A stretch of DNA of 64,000 nt from Colius striatus (Eukaryota > Chordata > Aves > Coliiformes > Coliidae): NCBI RefSeq assembly GCF_028858725.1, contig NC_084771.1, forward strand, positions 10,630,915 to 10,694,914, given 5' to 3'. Position numbers and translations under genes: made by a program. The notes beneath the pieces were generated by a model that saw nothing but the letters and a program-made list of their open reading frames with translations, made no database searches and was not told the origin of the DNA. The number at the start of each line of letters is the position of its first letter. Position 1 is the stretch's first letter. Shown one piece after another: positions 13,044-25,528 of this stretch.

Positions 13044-15173
13044 CTTTCCATTTTTGAGCCGTCCGGAAGAGACAACTCTAGAGACGTGTACTTGGAAGGG
13101 ACGGAAGTCGTCGTCACAGTCAAACTGGTCCTCTCCATCGCTTATCTCTACAGAGTTCTGCTCTATGAATGAAATGGTTCCACGCTCTTTCATGCAGCAA
13201 TCAGTCTGCTCTACAACCTCTCCTTTATCTGGTGCACAATTTAAAACAGTCACTGCAGAAGAGTCAGCAGCAGCAGCTGGAGAACAGCCCGAGTCCTCAG
13301 CACACAGATTATTCACAGGAACATCTTGAGAACACGGCAGGTCCCTTCCCACAGCCTCTGTGTTCTCCAGAGTACTGCCTAAGTCTTGAAGCCCCAGCTC
13401 ACTTTTAGACAAGTCTTGCAAAGACAGCTCAGGATTTCTCAAGTCCTGCATATCCAGTTCTGTCTTTGAAAGCTCCTGAGCCAGTGCTGGAGACAGATTC
13501 ACATTTTTAGCAACCACTGAAGCACAAGTCACATCCTCAGTATCGAGTTTAGCGAGGGATGTCTGCGAAAAGTGGATCAGAGCCTCAGTCACTACAAAAG
13601 AGTCACCATATGCAACTGAAGAATGGCTCAGGTCTGCAGTATCCAGATTATTAACACGAAGACCTTGAGAACTTGTCAAGTCCTGGTCCACAACCTCTGT
13701 CTTCTCTGGAGTACTGCCTGAATCCTGAACCTCTTTAGTCAGAGTTGTCTCTGGAAAGTCAATCAGATCCTCAGAGAGGTCTTTAGTATTTAGCTCAGTG
13801 AAAGAGTCACCTGCAAGTTCTGGCAAGTGGGAAATGGATGGTTCTGGTCCAAGAGGAGAAAGTGATGTTTCATTAAATCTACCATTCTTGCTGCCCAAAG
13901 CAGAGGAACCAATGTCTTGGGATACTTCTGTAGTTCTACAACGGTGTGGGGGCTCCTTCCCCACTAAACTCTCAAAGCTCATGTCACCTAGGGCACTTGG
14001 GAATTGCAGACACGCTCCCACCGTGCAGAAGGCCCTTGCATTCTCATTCTCAATAACTAAACCCTCTTTGTGAGAGGTAACATCCTGCCTCCGGTTTCGG
14101 AAACTCCACTGAGGCCTTTTCTCATCAGGTGAAAACGCCCTTGAGGAGCCTCGCAGTCTCCGAGCTGTCTCAGCCACACTGGTGAAGAACCTTACAACAC
14201 CTCCAAAGTGAGTGGCTTTGGTGGCACTGGTTGATTTTTTCCGCTGGCTGGGATTCTCCTCACATCTCCTATCAAAGTCAAAATAAGTAGAATGATCTGC
14301 TGTATTTTCTATATCCTGGAAATTGGTATCGGCCCTTTGATCTGGAAGCTTTGAATTATCTTTGCTAGTCAAGGTAATTCCTTTCAGATAGGTCCAGACA
14401 TCAGAGCTCCTTGCTCTTCTGGTCTCCTGTGGGAGCACAGTACACTTCTTTTGATTGTCCCCTTCTGTAATTGCAGGACTCTTGGAGTTTTCAAAATTCA
14501 AAGACTCGCTCTTTCTAGCTGGTGTCCTGTGACAGTTACTATCATTATCTTCACTGTGTAACTCAATGCTAATATCCCTGAGACATTTACTTTCGTTGGC
14601 ATTAATTTCAGGATTGCTGATGTTCAGGTCTATGTCTTCTAAAGAAGAATCCGAATCATCGATGTACCCCGCGTACGAGTGGCGGGAAGGCCTCCGACCA
14701 TCACCCAGCTTCTTAACCCTGTACACAGCTCTTTGCCCACTGCCATGATGGTCCTCCTCTGGGTCACAACCAATCTGGACTCTGGATGCTGTCAAATCCG
14801 CATTCTTAAGCATCCTGGAGGTTCTTCCCTTTTTTAACGGCCTCACTCTGTCCATGAAGGATGTTTTTTTTACTTCTGAGACCTCAGAGGTAACTCCCAG
14901 GAGGATCATGGACTGAGGTCTTCCTTTATTTGTAGAGAGTCCTTTCCTTCGTCTAACAAAATTCCAAATCCAGTTGCCCTTGGTTGGTGCCTTATACTTG
15001 GGTGTTTTCTCTCGTTCATTCGGGACTGCGTTGCTGGAGCTGCAGTGCTCAGCACCACAGAGCTCCAACACATCAGTATTCCCTTTATCCATCTTTGCCT
15101 GGAAAATCCTGTTTGTGTATCCATTGGGAGCTATCACAGGGCCAGGATGCCGTTGGCCTTCTCTGACTTCCAT
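13044..15173 (-). CDS. ARHGEF9: ARHGEF9 long N-terminal coding exon (710 codons, first coding exon)
   Basis: An open frame of 710 codons ends at a donor, AAAG|GTATGAG (exon end 13044), in phase 0 and so joins in frame to the ABR exon. The acceptor is TTTTTTCCTTAG (AG at 15243-15244). An in-frame TGA lies close to the exon start, so translation begins in this exon. ATG at 15173 has a good context (G at -3 and +4). Early residues are rich in Lys and Arg (about 66-125, NWIWNFVRRRKG, then FMDRVRPLKKGRTSRM). A second basic block is at 320-345 (FGGVVRFFTSVAETARRLRG). Residues 170-240 are acidic and Ser-rich, and 460-660 are acidic with repeats. No catalytic domain is present and most of it looks disordered. 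It resembles, in layout, the long N-terminal exon of SPATA13 long isoforms (from memory). ARHGEF9 is chosen over ARHGEF4/SPATA13 because AMER1 and ASB12 are neighbours in the human order and orientation. ARHGEF9 activates Cdc42/TC10-type GTPases and with gephyrin organises inhibitory synapses. The role of this extension is unknown to me. Confidence 0.8.
13377..13478 (-). repeat. ARHGEF9: In-frame 30-bp (10-residue) coding repeat in the ARHGEF9 N-terminal exon
   Basis: Residues 566-599 consist of ten-residue units beginning QELSKTELDM, QDLRNPELSL and QDLSKSELGL, followed by a partial QDLG. The DNA units are 30 bases and visibly related. The array sits inside a larger internal duplication: residues about 483-520 (DSGSTPEKTEVVDQDL, then VNNLDTADLS) resemble 597-633 (DLGSTLENTEAVGRDL, then VNNLCAEDSG). 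Confidence 0.9.
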
Positions 15174-15242
15174 CTCCCTCTCTTGCCAGCTGGTATGAGG
15201 TGTCAGAGATGCATTGTCTTCAGATTGATTTCTTCACAAGAC
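15174..15242 (-). other. ARHGEF9: 5' UTR part of the ARHGEF9 exon, with a very short upstream ORF
   Basis: The 69 bases between the acceptor and the start codon contain an in-frame TGA and one upstream ATG (15212-15214) opening a three-codon ORF (ATG CAT CTC TGA, 15203-15214) out of frame with the main start. Short uORFs of this kind can dampen initiation at the main start. Its effect here is inference. Confidence 0.6.
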
Positions 15243-16665
15243 CTAAGGAAAAAAGAACAAAGGAATACAATTAGGTGCAGTTTAGAAGACAGAAGACACA
15301 TCTGTTTAAGCATCACAGGTCAAATCTTATCCCAGTGGCCGTGGCGGTTTTGCCCTTGATTTCAGTGAAGCCAAAATTTTGCTCACGAACCACATAAATT
15401 TTAAAGCAACTTAAATATGATACAAATGACTGAAGATTTAGTGACCACAAAGAAACTTCCTGCATTAATACAGTTACCACAAAGTATACACGGAATACCA
15501 TCAATCACATCTTTGTTTTGCAAATGGCCACGACTCTAAATACGTCAGAGTACGTGACAGAGTGGGAAAGAGGAAATTACAGTACAGCATCCCTGTGCTT
15601 GTCACCGTCATCTTCACCAGCCTCATCTGCCAGCAACCAACAATGTCCTCCCAGTGAGTTCAGTCTCTCCAGGCAGGCATTCAAAGTCAGGATGAGCCTT
15701 TTGCTGGCACCAATGTGATTCTGAAATACTACAATGTCAGAAAATTCATGGAATAGCCAAGCCAGTTTTTTCCTACTATAGCTACAGCACCAGCACGGGA
15801 ATCCCTTGTAGGGATTGGACTGCTAAATGAAAGCTGCTTGGCCACCACTCAACATTACACAGAACACACATGTTTCCCTCAAGTGAGCTCCAGCCTAAAC
15901 GAAAAGGATTAAAACAAGTACCCCATACTGCAACAGCCATGGAAATCACTCCAGACTCTTTGTGGGAATACATTTGAACTCCTGCTTGACAGGTCCTAAA
16001 GCTTCCATTGCACTGGTGCACCTCTGCCCTGTCTCAGTGCTACAGCTTCACAAGGTGGTCCTGGGTTTGCTGCCATGCAGAACTACACGCCAGACACTGA
16101 ACAGGGTTAAATTCCCTCAATTCCCAATCCTGCTCTCAGGAGGAGGAAGGAAACAAGAGTAGGAACAAGAAACATGGATTTGACAACAAAAACTCTCCAT
16201 TTCCCCCTGAGCAGAGAGAGAACAGGCACACTGCAGCACTCTGGCACAACGGCATGAACTTCACTCACACTCTCATTTTACTATTAGTCCTCTATGAACA
16301 ATCCTCATATGTATTAAAAAACCTTTTACACTCAATTTCTACTAAAACAAAGGTTATTAATGCAGCAGCTATTGCCCTGGATAACTCACAGACAAGGCAA
16401 AGCTCACTCTTGCATTCAGTCAAGCCTCATTCTACCTTGGCAGCACATCTATCTTCAAGAAGCAATATGCCACAAGACCTCTGCAGATGACAAGAGGCCC
16501 CAAAGAATAAGAGCACAGCCAGGTAAGCTCAAAAACCTTAACAGAAACAACTACTATCCTGCTTTCTCATGAACAAGAGTCATTTGGCTTCTACTGTAGC
16601 CATGGCACAGGGCTTGTGCTAAGCATTTTTGGCACCAGAGTAGCAAAAGATTAGCTGTTTGCTAC

Positions 16666-17167
16666 TGTGGTGGGTTGTGTCCAGCTACTCACCACGCTAT
16701 CATCCCCCTTCCCCTAAAAAGACAGGAGGGAAAAGTAAGATGAAAAAGCTCATGGGTCGATGTAAAGAGGGGGAGAGATCCCTTCCCAGTTACTGTCACA
16801 GGCAAAACAGACTCAACTTGGAGAAAACTAATTTCATTTATTGTCAATTAAAATCGATTTGGAGAAACAAAGATAAAGCTACCACACCATCTTACTCCTT
16901 TTTCCCATGGTTCCAGCTTTCCTCCTTCACTCCTGCTGGCTCTCCCTCCCTGCCAAAGGGCACAGGGGGACTGGCAATTGGGATAGGTTCAGTCAAGACA
17001 TAACAGTTCCTCTCTGCCTCTCATTTCTCCTCATGCTTTTCCCATGCTCCTGCGTGGGCTCTCCACGGGCCATGACTCCTGTCAGGGAACATCTCCCTGC
17101 TCCAGCACCTCTTCCCTCCCATCTTCACTGACCTTGGGATTCTCTTTCTCACTTTTTTTTTCCTCAC
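16666..17167 (+). mobile_element. Degenerate LTR, bird ERVL-like family
   Basis: The sequence begins TGTGGTGGGTTG and includes CTCATGGGTCGA, a GGGAGAGATC block, a GGCAAAACAGACTC block and a TTTCATTTATTG stretch, in the order I remember from a common bird ERVL-type LTR. Multiple changes and deletions mark it as old. No gag, pol or env coding sequence accompanies it, so it looks like a solo or fragmentary LTR. It stops abruptly where the next LTR begins. The family name is from memory and needs a repeat-library check. Confidence 0.65.
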
Positions 17168-17645
17168 TGTGGTGGTTTAGCCCCGGCTGACAATAACCAA
17201 ACCACAGAGTTACTCACCCCTCCCCACCTCAGCAGGATGGTGAGGAGAATCAAGAGTGAATTCTAGAGCTTTGTGGGTTGAGATAAGGACAATTTAATAG
17301 AACATCACAAAGGATAAGGAGTTATAATGACAGCCGAGGGATACAGAAAACAAGTGATGCCTCATGTAAGTGCTCACCACCCACAGCCCAATGCTCAGCC
17401 AGAGAAGCTACTGCTGACTCTGCTCTGGGCCATGATGTGGCCACTGTTGTGGAAGTGGCCATGCCCAGCACTGGAAAGCCCCCCTCCTTTCCTCAGAGCA
17501 GCCCCCACAGCCTCCAGGTACCAACCAAATACACTCCACACAGTTGCACAGTTTAACCATATATTGCCAAATACACAGCCTAACCACGTAGCAGTTATCT
17601 TCCACACACTCTGCCCCACTCTGCTTTGGACATCTATTTACTCAG
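17168..17645 (+). mobile_element. Second degenerate LTR, different bird ERVL-like family
   Basis: It starts TGTGGTGGTTTAGCCC, followed by a CAGAGTTACTCACCCC block, GGGTTGAGATAAGGAC and ACAAGTGATGCCTCATG with GCTCACCACCCAC, the layout of another widespread bird LTR. It abuts the previous LTR directly, with no unique DNA between them. The right end is uncertain. No internal viral genes are seen. Confidence 0.65.
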
Positions 17646-20009
17646 CCTTTTTGTACCTGCCATGATGGGAATTTTAAACAAGAATATGCTTCCCCAGGCC
17701 TGTTTTGCAGCCTCAGCAACACCTGCCACCACTTAAACCCTGTAGCCCACATTCACATAGGAGCTCTGTTGCCTTGGGTCTGTACAGAGACCACAGAAAG
17801 CTTTTGTTCCCCCCCAAAAAAAGGGTTTAGCAGGACTGTTCCTCCCATCTGGTGCTTGAGGAGATCAGCTTCTCATTCCCCAGGCTGCTGCTCTGGGTCT
17901 GCAAGTTATTCACAGGCATCCCTGCTGCAATTTAAAGAGTAACACATTTGAATGGATTTGAAGGAGTGAAAAAAGAGAGCATTTGAGTACTTTCAAGTTG
18001 TGCAGCCAACTGGCAGCAAAAGACAAAAATTACAAGAGGTTCCTTTTCTTTTTTGTTTTCTCCTTCCAGTTCTATGTTTTATTGTTTTTGGCTGGGTGGA
18101 TCCTGCATGAAGAAAGAAGATTCAAAGGGAAGAGGCTTGTCTGCAAAGTCTTTGGTGGGACGCTAGCACAGAGGAGAGGCTGCTTCTCATGTGTCAAGCA
18201 AAAGAGAGTCTCTAAGAGGAGACAGATCCTGCATTGCCCTCCTCAGAGAAGCAACACAACCCAGAAATGCAAGGCATAAGTGTGGCTTTAAAAATGAAAC
18301 AATATATACATTTGATTTCTTTAAAGCAGCTTTAAACCAGACATGACTTAAAGCTGCCACCACGAAGCCAGACTTGAGCACTGTAGGCAGATAGGGGGTG
18401 ATTCCACTCTACTCTGCCATCCACCCCAGCCTCCCCTGAACCTCTCCTCATCCTTGAAACCACCACAGTTGCTCTTGTCACAGTTGACAAGGCTCTCCCT
18501 GAGGGATAATAAAACAGCAGGACACAGGCATGATGCTCACAAGGCCTCGTGACCCGCTGCTAGTAAATATTCCGTGTGAGGAAAGCACCTTGTTATTAAT
18601 TCACACCAATTCAGCCTGCTGGACCGGGCACACTGAAATCACTGTCTAACCTCAACAGGAACCAACTCACAGCTGTACAGCACCATCACCTGAACCAAAT
18701 CCAGGCACTGGCATTGCCTCACCCAGAGCAAACCTTCTGCATTTGGATAAATTTCATCCAGCTTTGGTCAGTCTTCCCTGACTGAGTGCCAAAATCTGCT
18801 GTGTTCCATCAACTGATACAGCTGCCACTGTGCAAACACACACCAGCAGCATGCTTGTGGGAAACCTATGCTTTAAATAAGCCACACACAGAAAGGTGGC
18901 CTTATCAACCAAATCACACAGACTCAAGGGTATGAAACCCATAATGACAAAACAAAATCTGAGTATGGAGAAGAAAGGCTGCTGGAATATCTGATGAACC
19001 ACTGCCCCATCTGGGGCACAGGAGGAGGAGGTTTTGAAGAAACACTTTGAATGTATTCTTGAGAACACCTATTAACCAAAACACTACATGAGTTAGTCAA
19101 CTGCCTTCTTATTTTTCCCCTCCTTGGGCTGCAGGTACCGTTGCAGATGTCAAGTTAGAATAAGTACAGCTCACCAGCAAAGCTGTGACTGCCGTCTCTA
19201 TGTGGTGGACTCAGACCACAGAAGACATGAGGCAACGCTATTACCTTACACATCTTCCACTTCCTTCCCAATTGCCTCAAGCCCAGAGAGGGTGGCTCAG
19301 CCTGGTGGCCCTGGTTGGTCTACAAAACACACATTACTTTACCTGGTGAGGAAAACAGTTTCATAAAGCCCCAGCTATCAATCAAACACTGAGAAGTGCT
19401 CCAAATTACAGGAGCTATTGCAGGTCCCTACCCTGCCCACCCTGATGTTCTTCCCATCACACAAGCAGTAACCCCTTCATTGTGAAAATTCACTTTCTTT
19501 TTGCAGGTTGCTGAGGTGGACAAGTAAGTTAGGACTGCACAAAACCCAAAGCAAACAGCACTAAGTGTGTTAAGCAAACACCTGTATCTATGGCTACAAT
19601 TGCCAAACTCTTTCTCTTTTTTTTCTTGAATTATAAAAATCTTTAAGAAAAAAAACTAAGTTCTTTGTTTCCAATGCATGATTATGTAACATTTCCTTGG
19701 CAACAAGGCTTTTCTTGCATGATGCAAGTGGGAGTAACAGCAATTTTGCTTCTTTTAAGTGGGATTGAACAAGACAAGAGCAGAAGTCACATCACGGGCC
19801 CAGGTAACTCCCACTGAAGTTAACAGTTCACGTGGACAAAGGATGCCAAATCAGGCCCAAGCAATCAGGGCTGTGACACTATGCTGGGATTGATGCTTTT
19901 CTTGGGCAATTTTGTTCTTCTGCACTGGCCCTGAGTAAATTTACAGGAGTTATCTACACCCATAGCAAAATAAGGGTGCCCACATAGGCTGGCCATCTAC
20001 CTTTTGCTC

Positions 20010-20254
20010 CAAAACTGGCCAAAGACCAGGCTGCTCATAGGAGATGGTGAGGGAATTCCCTTTGCATTGTGTGGTTCCTTTCCCTTTTCTTCCACTTCTC
20101 CTTTGTTTATTAAGCAATTTTTATCCCAACCCACAAGTTTTCTTGCTTTTACTCTTCCCCCATCCTACTGTGGGCTGGGGGGAGGGATGGCAGGGCAGTG
20201 AGTGAGCAGCCCTGTAGTGCTTGGCAGCCTACCCACATGGGGCTCAAGGTAACA
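20010..20254 (-). mobile_element. LTR fragment, same family as 17168-17645, opposite strand
   Basis: Read on the minus strand this piece shows the landmarks of the 17.2-kb LTR: the leading GTTACC-TTGAGCCCC region, the short block with GCTGCTCACTCACTGC, GGGTTGGGATAAAAA, then CACAATGCAA and CTCACCATC. It is diverged and truncated. Its right boundary near 20254 corresponds to the LTR 5' end. Confidence 0.55.
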
Positions 20255-23200
20255 ACAGAGGTGATTGGTGTGAGCTTGATTAAACTTCTGTTACACTTAT
20301 TTAGGTATTTGACCAGCTGCTGTGGATTGTGACATTGGCACATTTACTTTGGGAGCTGACATTTCCCCATGCATTCCAGTGCTTCATCCCTTTTTCACTG
20401 TACAATAAACTCCAAGGCTTGTTAATGACTACTTTCAATTTTTGCTGTTTGCTGTGTTGTCTCTTTGCTTTGCTTCACTTGGGAGGGCTATGATAAAAGC
20501 ACTTGGACTTCAGCTTCTCTAGTTTTGGGTCCCACCTTGCTGCTGTCCCAGTAGTCTGTGAACCATCTCATGGAGAAAATCAGTAATTACCTTATTTTGT
20601 CCCAAGGCACACTTTGTGGAAAGACTGGCACCTACCCCTTCCCCTCCTCCAGGCCAGGTCTTTATAGCCTTGGCGTAACAGCCTTTCAGTTACTTGCATG
20701 TCCTTATGTAACCAGACTGTTCATACTGCTGTGTGTTGTGAGCCTTATTCTGATAATTGTTTTTAAGGCTAAAAAACTAACTGGGAATGCCACACAAGAA
20801 CATGCTCCAAGGTGATCAGTCGTTGGGTGGCATGCTGTACATCTCAACAGATGCACTCAATAACAGCCACGTCCCCACCAGTCAATGAAAGGAACCCCAG
20901 GCACTCCTAGGCACTGTGGGATTCTGGAGAATGCACATGCCAGGTTACAGTCAACTTGTAAATCCTCTCCATGAGGTGACCTGAAGGAAAAACCACCTTA
21001 ACCAGGAATAACAAGCTTTGAAGACATCAAAGAGGAGATTGGTGGTACTGCAGCCCTTGGGCCAGCCTGGACAGGACCTGTGTGAGAAAGGTGCTCTCCA
21101 CTGCAGAGTCTGACAGAAAGCACCTGGAGAGACCTGAGACTGACCTCGAGGTGTTTTGTTGCCAGGGGTGTAGAGGGTCTGAGGCTCACTACACCCTGAC
21201 TGAAAAGGAGATGCCAGCAGCATACGAGAGGGTTCCAGCCATGTCAAAATAGTTGGTACAACAGCCCAGCTCCCCTTGGCATCATCACTACCTGTGCTGT
21301 GCTGGACACTCAAAGGATAGGATCTGCTCTTGCTGCGGAGCAATGACTCAAGACGCCCCTCGGAGGCTCTCCATCCCTCTCCCTCACCTTTTGGCAGTGC
21401 TAAATTTGCCTCAAAACCCCTTGGCCACTCCCAACACCACACAGTGCTGCCGTTTTGTGCTCCAGGCCTGGGGACAGGCGCAGCAAAGGTGTCGGCAGTC
21501 CCGCAAGGCGGCAGCTGGGGCTGGAATGCACTGAGGGCCCCCGGGGACACAATCTTCCACTCAGCTCTTCCTCTGTGGGATCCAAAATAACAAACAAGAA
21601 GGAGCCTTTGGCCATTGTTTCTCGGGGAAGGGGGGTGACGGGGCGAGGGCACGCGGTGCAGCCTGCCAGAAGGCATGGCTGAGCTAAGGAAGTTCCTGCC
21701 TGGGCTTCAGTGTATCCGCTCCTCTCCAGGAGGGGTGGGGGGGAGGCAGGAAGGAGAGAAAATAGAGAACAAATGATCATGTAACCCTTGAGAAAAACCT
21801 GTCTGCTCACGGAGAGCTTACTTAGCCCAAGCATTCAGTGCCTATTGCTACACAAAAGAAAAAGAGGAAAGAAAACCCCGCCAGTTCTTCCGTTGCCATG
21901 TTCTACCACCAAAAAAAAATGGGAGGAAACAGATGTTAAGCTCTCCAGCGACAGGAAATTATCTCTTTCATGAGGGTACAGTTACTTCAGTGTATTTAGG
22001 TCAAATAAATAGAGAATCGTGACTTCACCCCCTTTCTGTTTAGTCTCCACAGACATTTCAGCCAGGATCCACCGCAAAGCCGTGGTCACGCTCTCACAGC
22101 GTGCCCCCAGATGATGAGGCAGGAGCAGCCACACTCAAGCCCTTGCCCACCTGGCAGATTCCGCCTCAAGCAGGTCTCTGCCAGCAGATCCCCAGCTCGT
22201 AACAGCCCACACCACAAACTGCTGCAGCCTCCACAAAAAATGAGCATCTTCTGTTTACAGGACAAGGGGGACAGTTTGCTGCTGGGCTTTGGCCAGGCAT
22301 GGCAGTCCTGCAGCTTGCACACTAGTTTTTGTAACTAGAGGTGGAAGGAGCATGGAGAAGAGGAGACTTGGGTGAAACATCTGCAAAAGGGATCTCCAGG
22401 CCATTAGCAAGTACAGTTACGGCTTTCCGGTGCTGGGCTCCCTGAGGAGCACTGAGCCAGTGTCCATAGGAAGCAACCATAGAATTCAACCAGCCTTTAC
22501 ATGCTCTGCAAAATACGTTACACGGGAAGTTAAACCCCCTCATTAGGAGCAGGAGGCAGACAGGAGAGCAGTTGGAAACCCTTCCCAGTTAGAAGAGGAC
22601 AGAGCTTACTGAAACACCGAGTTTTCAGTGGCAGAAGGGAATCTGGAGCAATGGTCTCGCTCCATCTCTTTGGGCAACCTACCAGAGAGTTAACACTGGA
22701 CAAACAAGGCTGCCTTCCCAGTGGCACCATGCTTCTGCCCCACAGAGTTTTCACTGGTTTAAGCCCAAGCTTTTACAGTACTGGATCCACGTTTGTGTTT
22801 CTGTTAATTCATTACCCGCCGGGCAGACGGACAGATGCACAGACAGATAGCTCCAGCCCTCCCTTTATTCAGCAGAACGGAACTCAAAACTTTGGTTTGA
22901 GTAAATCAGTTCACTCGTGTATAATTTAAACATTACTTCCTTCCCATTTCGGGGACCTTTAGAGTTTGTGCGACGGCTAAACACAATGGAATTAGATCAG
23001 GAGACTCGTTCTGCCCGCACTCGAGCGAGAGACAGATAAACTGGACTTGTGCTGGTGCTGCCAAGGAAGGGACCAGCTCATCACAAACGTGAGCTGCTTC
23101 ACATTTGGTGGGCCTGATGAAATGGTGTGATGGTGCAGAGAGCTCACCAGGGTACCAGCACTCAACTCCACAGCACACTGGGCCCCAAAACCTTCCACCA

Positions 23201-25467
23201 AGCCAGATACAGCTTTATAAATGCAGTGCCTGCACTGAAGAGGGAATAAAGCCATCAGTTAGCTCCTCATGCAGAGCTGAGCAGGAGAAACTCAACAAGA
23301 AAACACAGAGGTGGAAAAGCCCATGTTAATTGGAATCAAGAGATGAAAATGTAACAGATTAGTTCCTAGTGAAGCTGAATTTCAGAGTAAAGCTGTGCAC
23401 AGAGGCCAGAAGCCTTTGGCATTGTACCTGTGACTAAATGTTCCTCCAGACTCACACAGCTGACCCATGAATTGCAGATGAGAATACCTTTTGCCCATTT
23501 AGCCAGCACTGTGTTTGTGGTAGCGTGACCCCTCACACACTACTTTCCATTTTCATAAGCCCCTTTTTTGCAATTCTAAATTCTTTTGTTGTATAGAACA
23601 TAAAACTAAGGTGAGTACTGAACAGATCTAAAAGGATACTTTTGCTCTTGACTCCAGGGATGCACAGGGAACCCCCAGTGAAATGAGGGATCTTGCAAAA
23701 CCAAGTCATCTTCCAGAACAAGGTTATGTTCTGATGCATAACTGTTTGCTCTATCTTCTCAAGTACTTGGCACCAACTGTGGCCATTCCCATACAGAAAT
23801 ATCTGCCATTACATGCAGATTATTTAAGCTGCTCAGTCATCAGCTGAAAGGAGCTAATTATACATAAGAACATTTAATTGCTATCTAGTAGCAGATGTAG
23901 GTACTCTAATACCAGAGTGATGAGCTACAACACAGCAGGACATGCAGACTCTGGGGTCTACACCCATACACACCCCATTAACGTCAGCTGAACAACATCA
24001 AGCTGCTGGCTGTCATCCCTCCTAAGGATGCTGGGAGGCAATAACTTCATGATGCTTGTGACATTAGTTTCCATTCCCAATTAGTCCATTTAGTAGAGAT
24101 GTCTCAGGAACTTTACAGCTATGACATGACTCTGCACCGAGTCCCTTAAAAATCCTTCCCTTCTCCAAAAAAGCATGGCTGCCCAGAGTCTGAACATCAC
24201 AACAGAAATCAGTAGCCAGCATTTAATTGTTTATATCTTGAGACAAAGATAGTGTCTAAATAATTGTCTATTGTATCCCAGAGACAGTACAGGAAAGCTC
24301 TTCCCCTAGCAGGGAGCCTACAGGTCACACATGCTTCTGCCATAACATTTGCTATAAATACTCTTCAGTTGAGCAAAGGTTTGTGCTAGTTACAAAGCAG
24401 GCTAAGGCAGGCACTGTGCTCCTATCGGTTTCAGCCATTAGATCTCCCCAGAGAATGCATATCCTACCCCATTGTTCCTGCTCAAATGTTTGAAAGAATT
24501 ATTTTTTCCTTGCTTCTTTTGTTTGGGGAGTTTATTTATATTTCCTCTTTGACATGGTATTACTACTAGAAAAAATATAAGTGCCATCTTACAAGGCAGT
24601 TCAGCAATGCCAATATTGAAGTTAGGTGTGCAAGGTCACATTTGTAGATGTATTGCCATAGTTACAGACCTTGCAAATCTGTGTTTCTGTGTTAATGTAT
24701 GTTCAGCACATTCAGCTCAGGATCACAAACAAAGAGCTGAGCGTCACAGGCAGAGGGATTGGGTGCACATGCAGCAACTGGTTCTGCTCAGACATTTCAA
24801 GAATTATTTCAGCATACTCCTCAGAAACAACCTTACATTGCCCCAGTGATGTCAAAGGGCATCTCACCTGTATTGAACTGCCTCTCCAAGCCCTGCTTCT
24901 GTCTCCAGCCATGTACCAAGTGACCTACTCTTTTTAGGCAGCCACACAGGTGGGATTTCCCCTGTACCTCTTTCCCCCACACCCTTTTTCCTTACAGCAG
25001 TTTGAACAAGAATGATTCTATGATTCTTCCAGGTTTCTCCATCACAGGACAAACACGTTGTGTTAAAGGAGGGAAGGGGAAAGGCAACAACAGAGATTGC
25101 AGGGCTGCTCTCATCCACAGGCTGCTGGCATCAAACCCACTACACAGCTTTCCTTTCTAGCACAGCAAACTGCAACAACCAACACCTCTTCTAAACACAA
25201 ACACAACAGCAGAGTACAGAACAGTTGGTTGATGGTTTGCCCTCAATTCCCCAAGTATCACAATATAGAAAACCTATTCATCAAGCCAAGCCTTTTCACT
25301 AAAAGATGAGGTGGAGCCTTACCATGCTGTGAAACTGGTGGCAAGTCTCAGACTAGAGATCAGGGTACCAGGCATACACATGTCTTCACCTTCAACAGCA
25401 AACAATTGCTTTAAGAGTCTTCTCTGCTGCTTCTGGGTAAAATCAACCCAATTTCTGGATATTTGGA

Positions 25468-25528
25468 GGTTTGACTAGATGATCACTAAAGGTCCCTTCC
25501 AACCCCTACCTTTCTATGATTCTATGAT
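25468..25528 (+). mobile_element. CR1 LINE 3'-end fragment
   Basis: This short piece includes GACTAGATGATCACTAAAGG, CCCTTCCAACCCCTACC and the terminal TCTATGATTCTATGA repeat typical of CR1 3' ends. It is 5'-truncated, as most CR1 copies are. Confidence 0.9.

Noticed and set aside
20951-21676. Minus-strand frame of 241 codons in the large intron
   Set aside because: About the length expected by chance once in a window this size. No domain or low-complexity logic, and no supporting splice sites noted.
25014-25030. ATGATTCTATGATTCTT resembling a CR1 tail
   Set aside because: Upstream sequence shows no CR1 landmarks, so it may be chance or a remnant too short to call.
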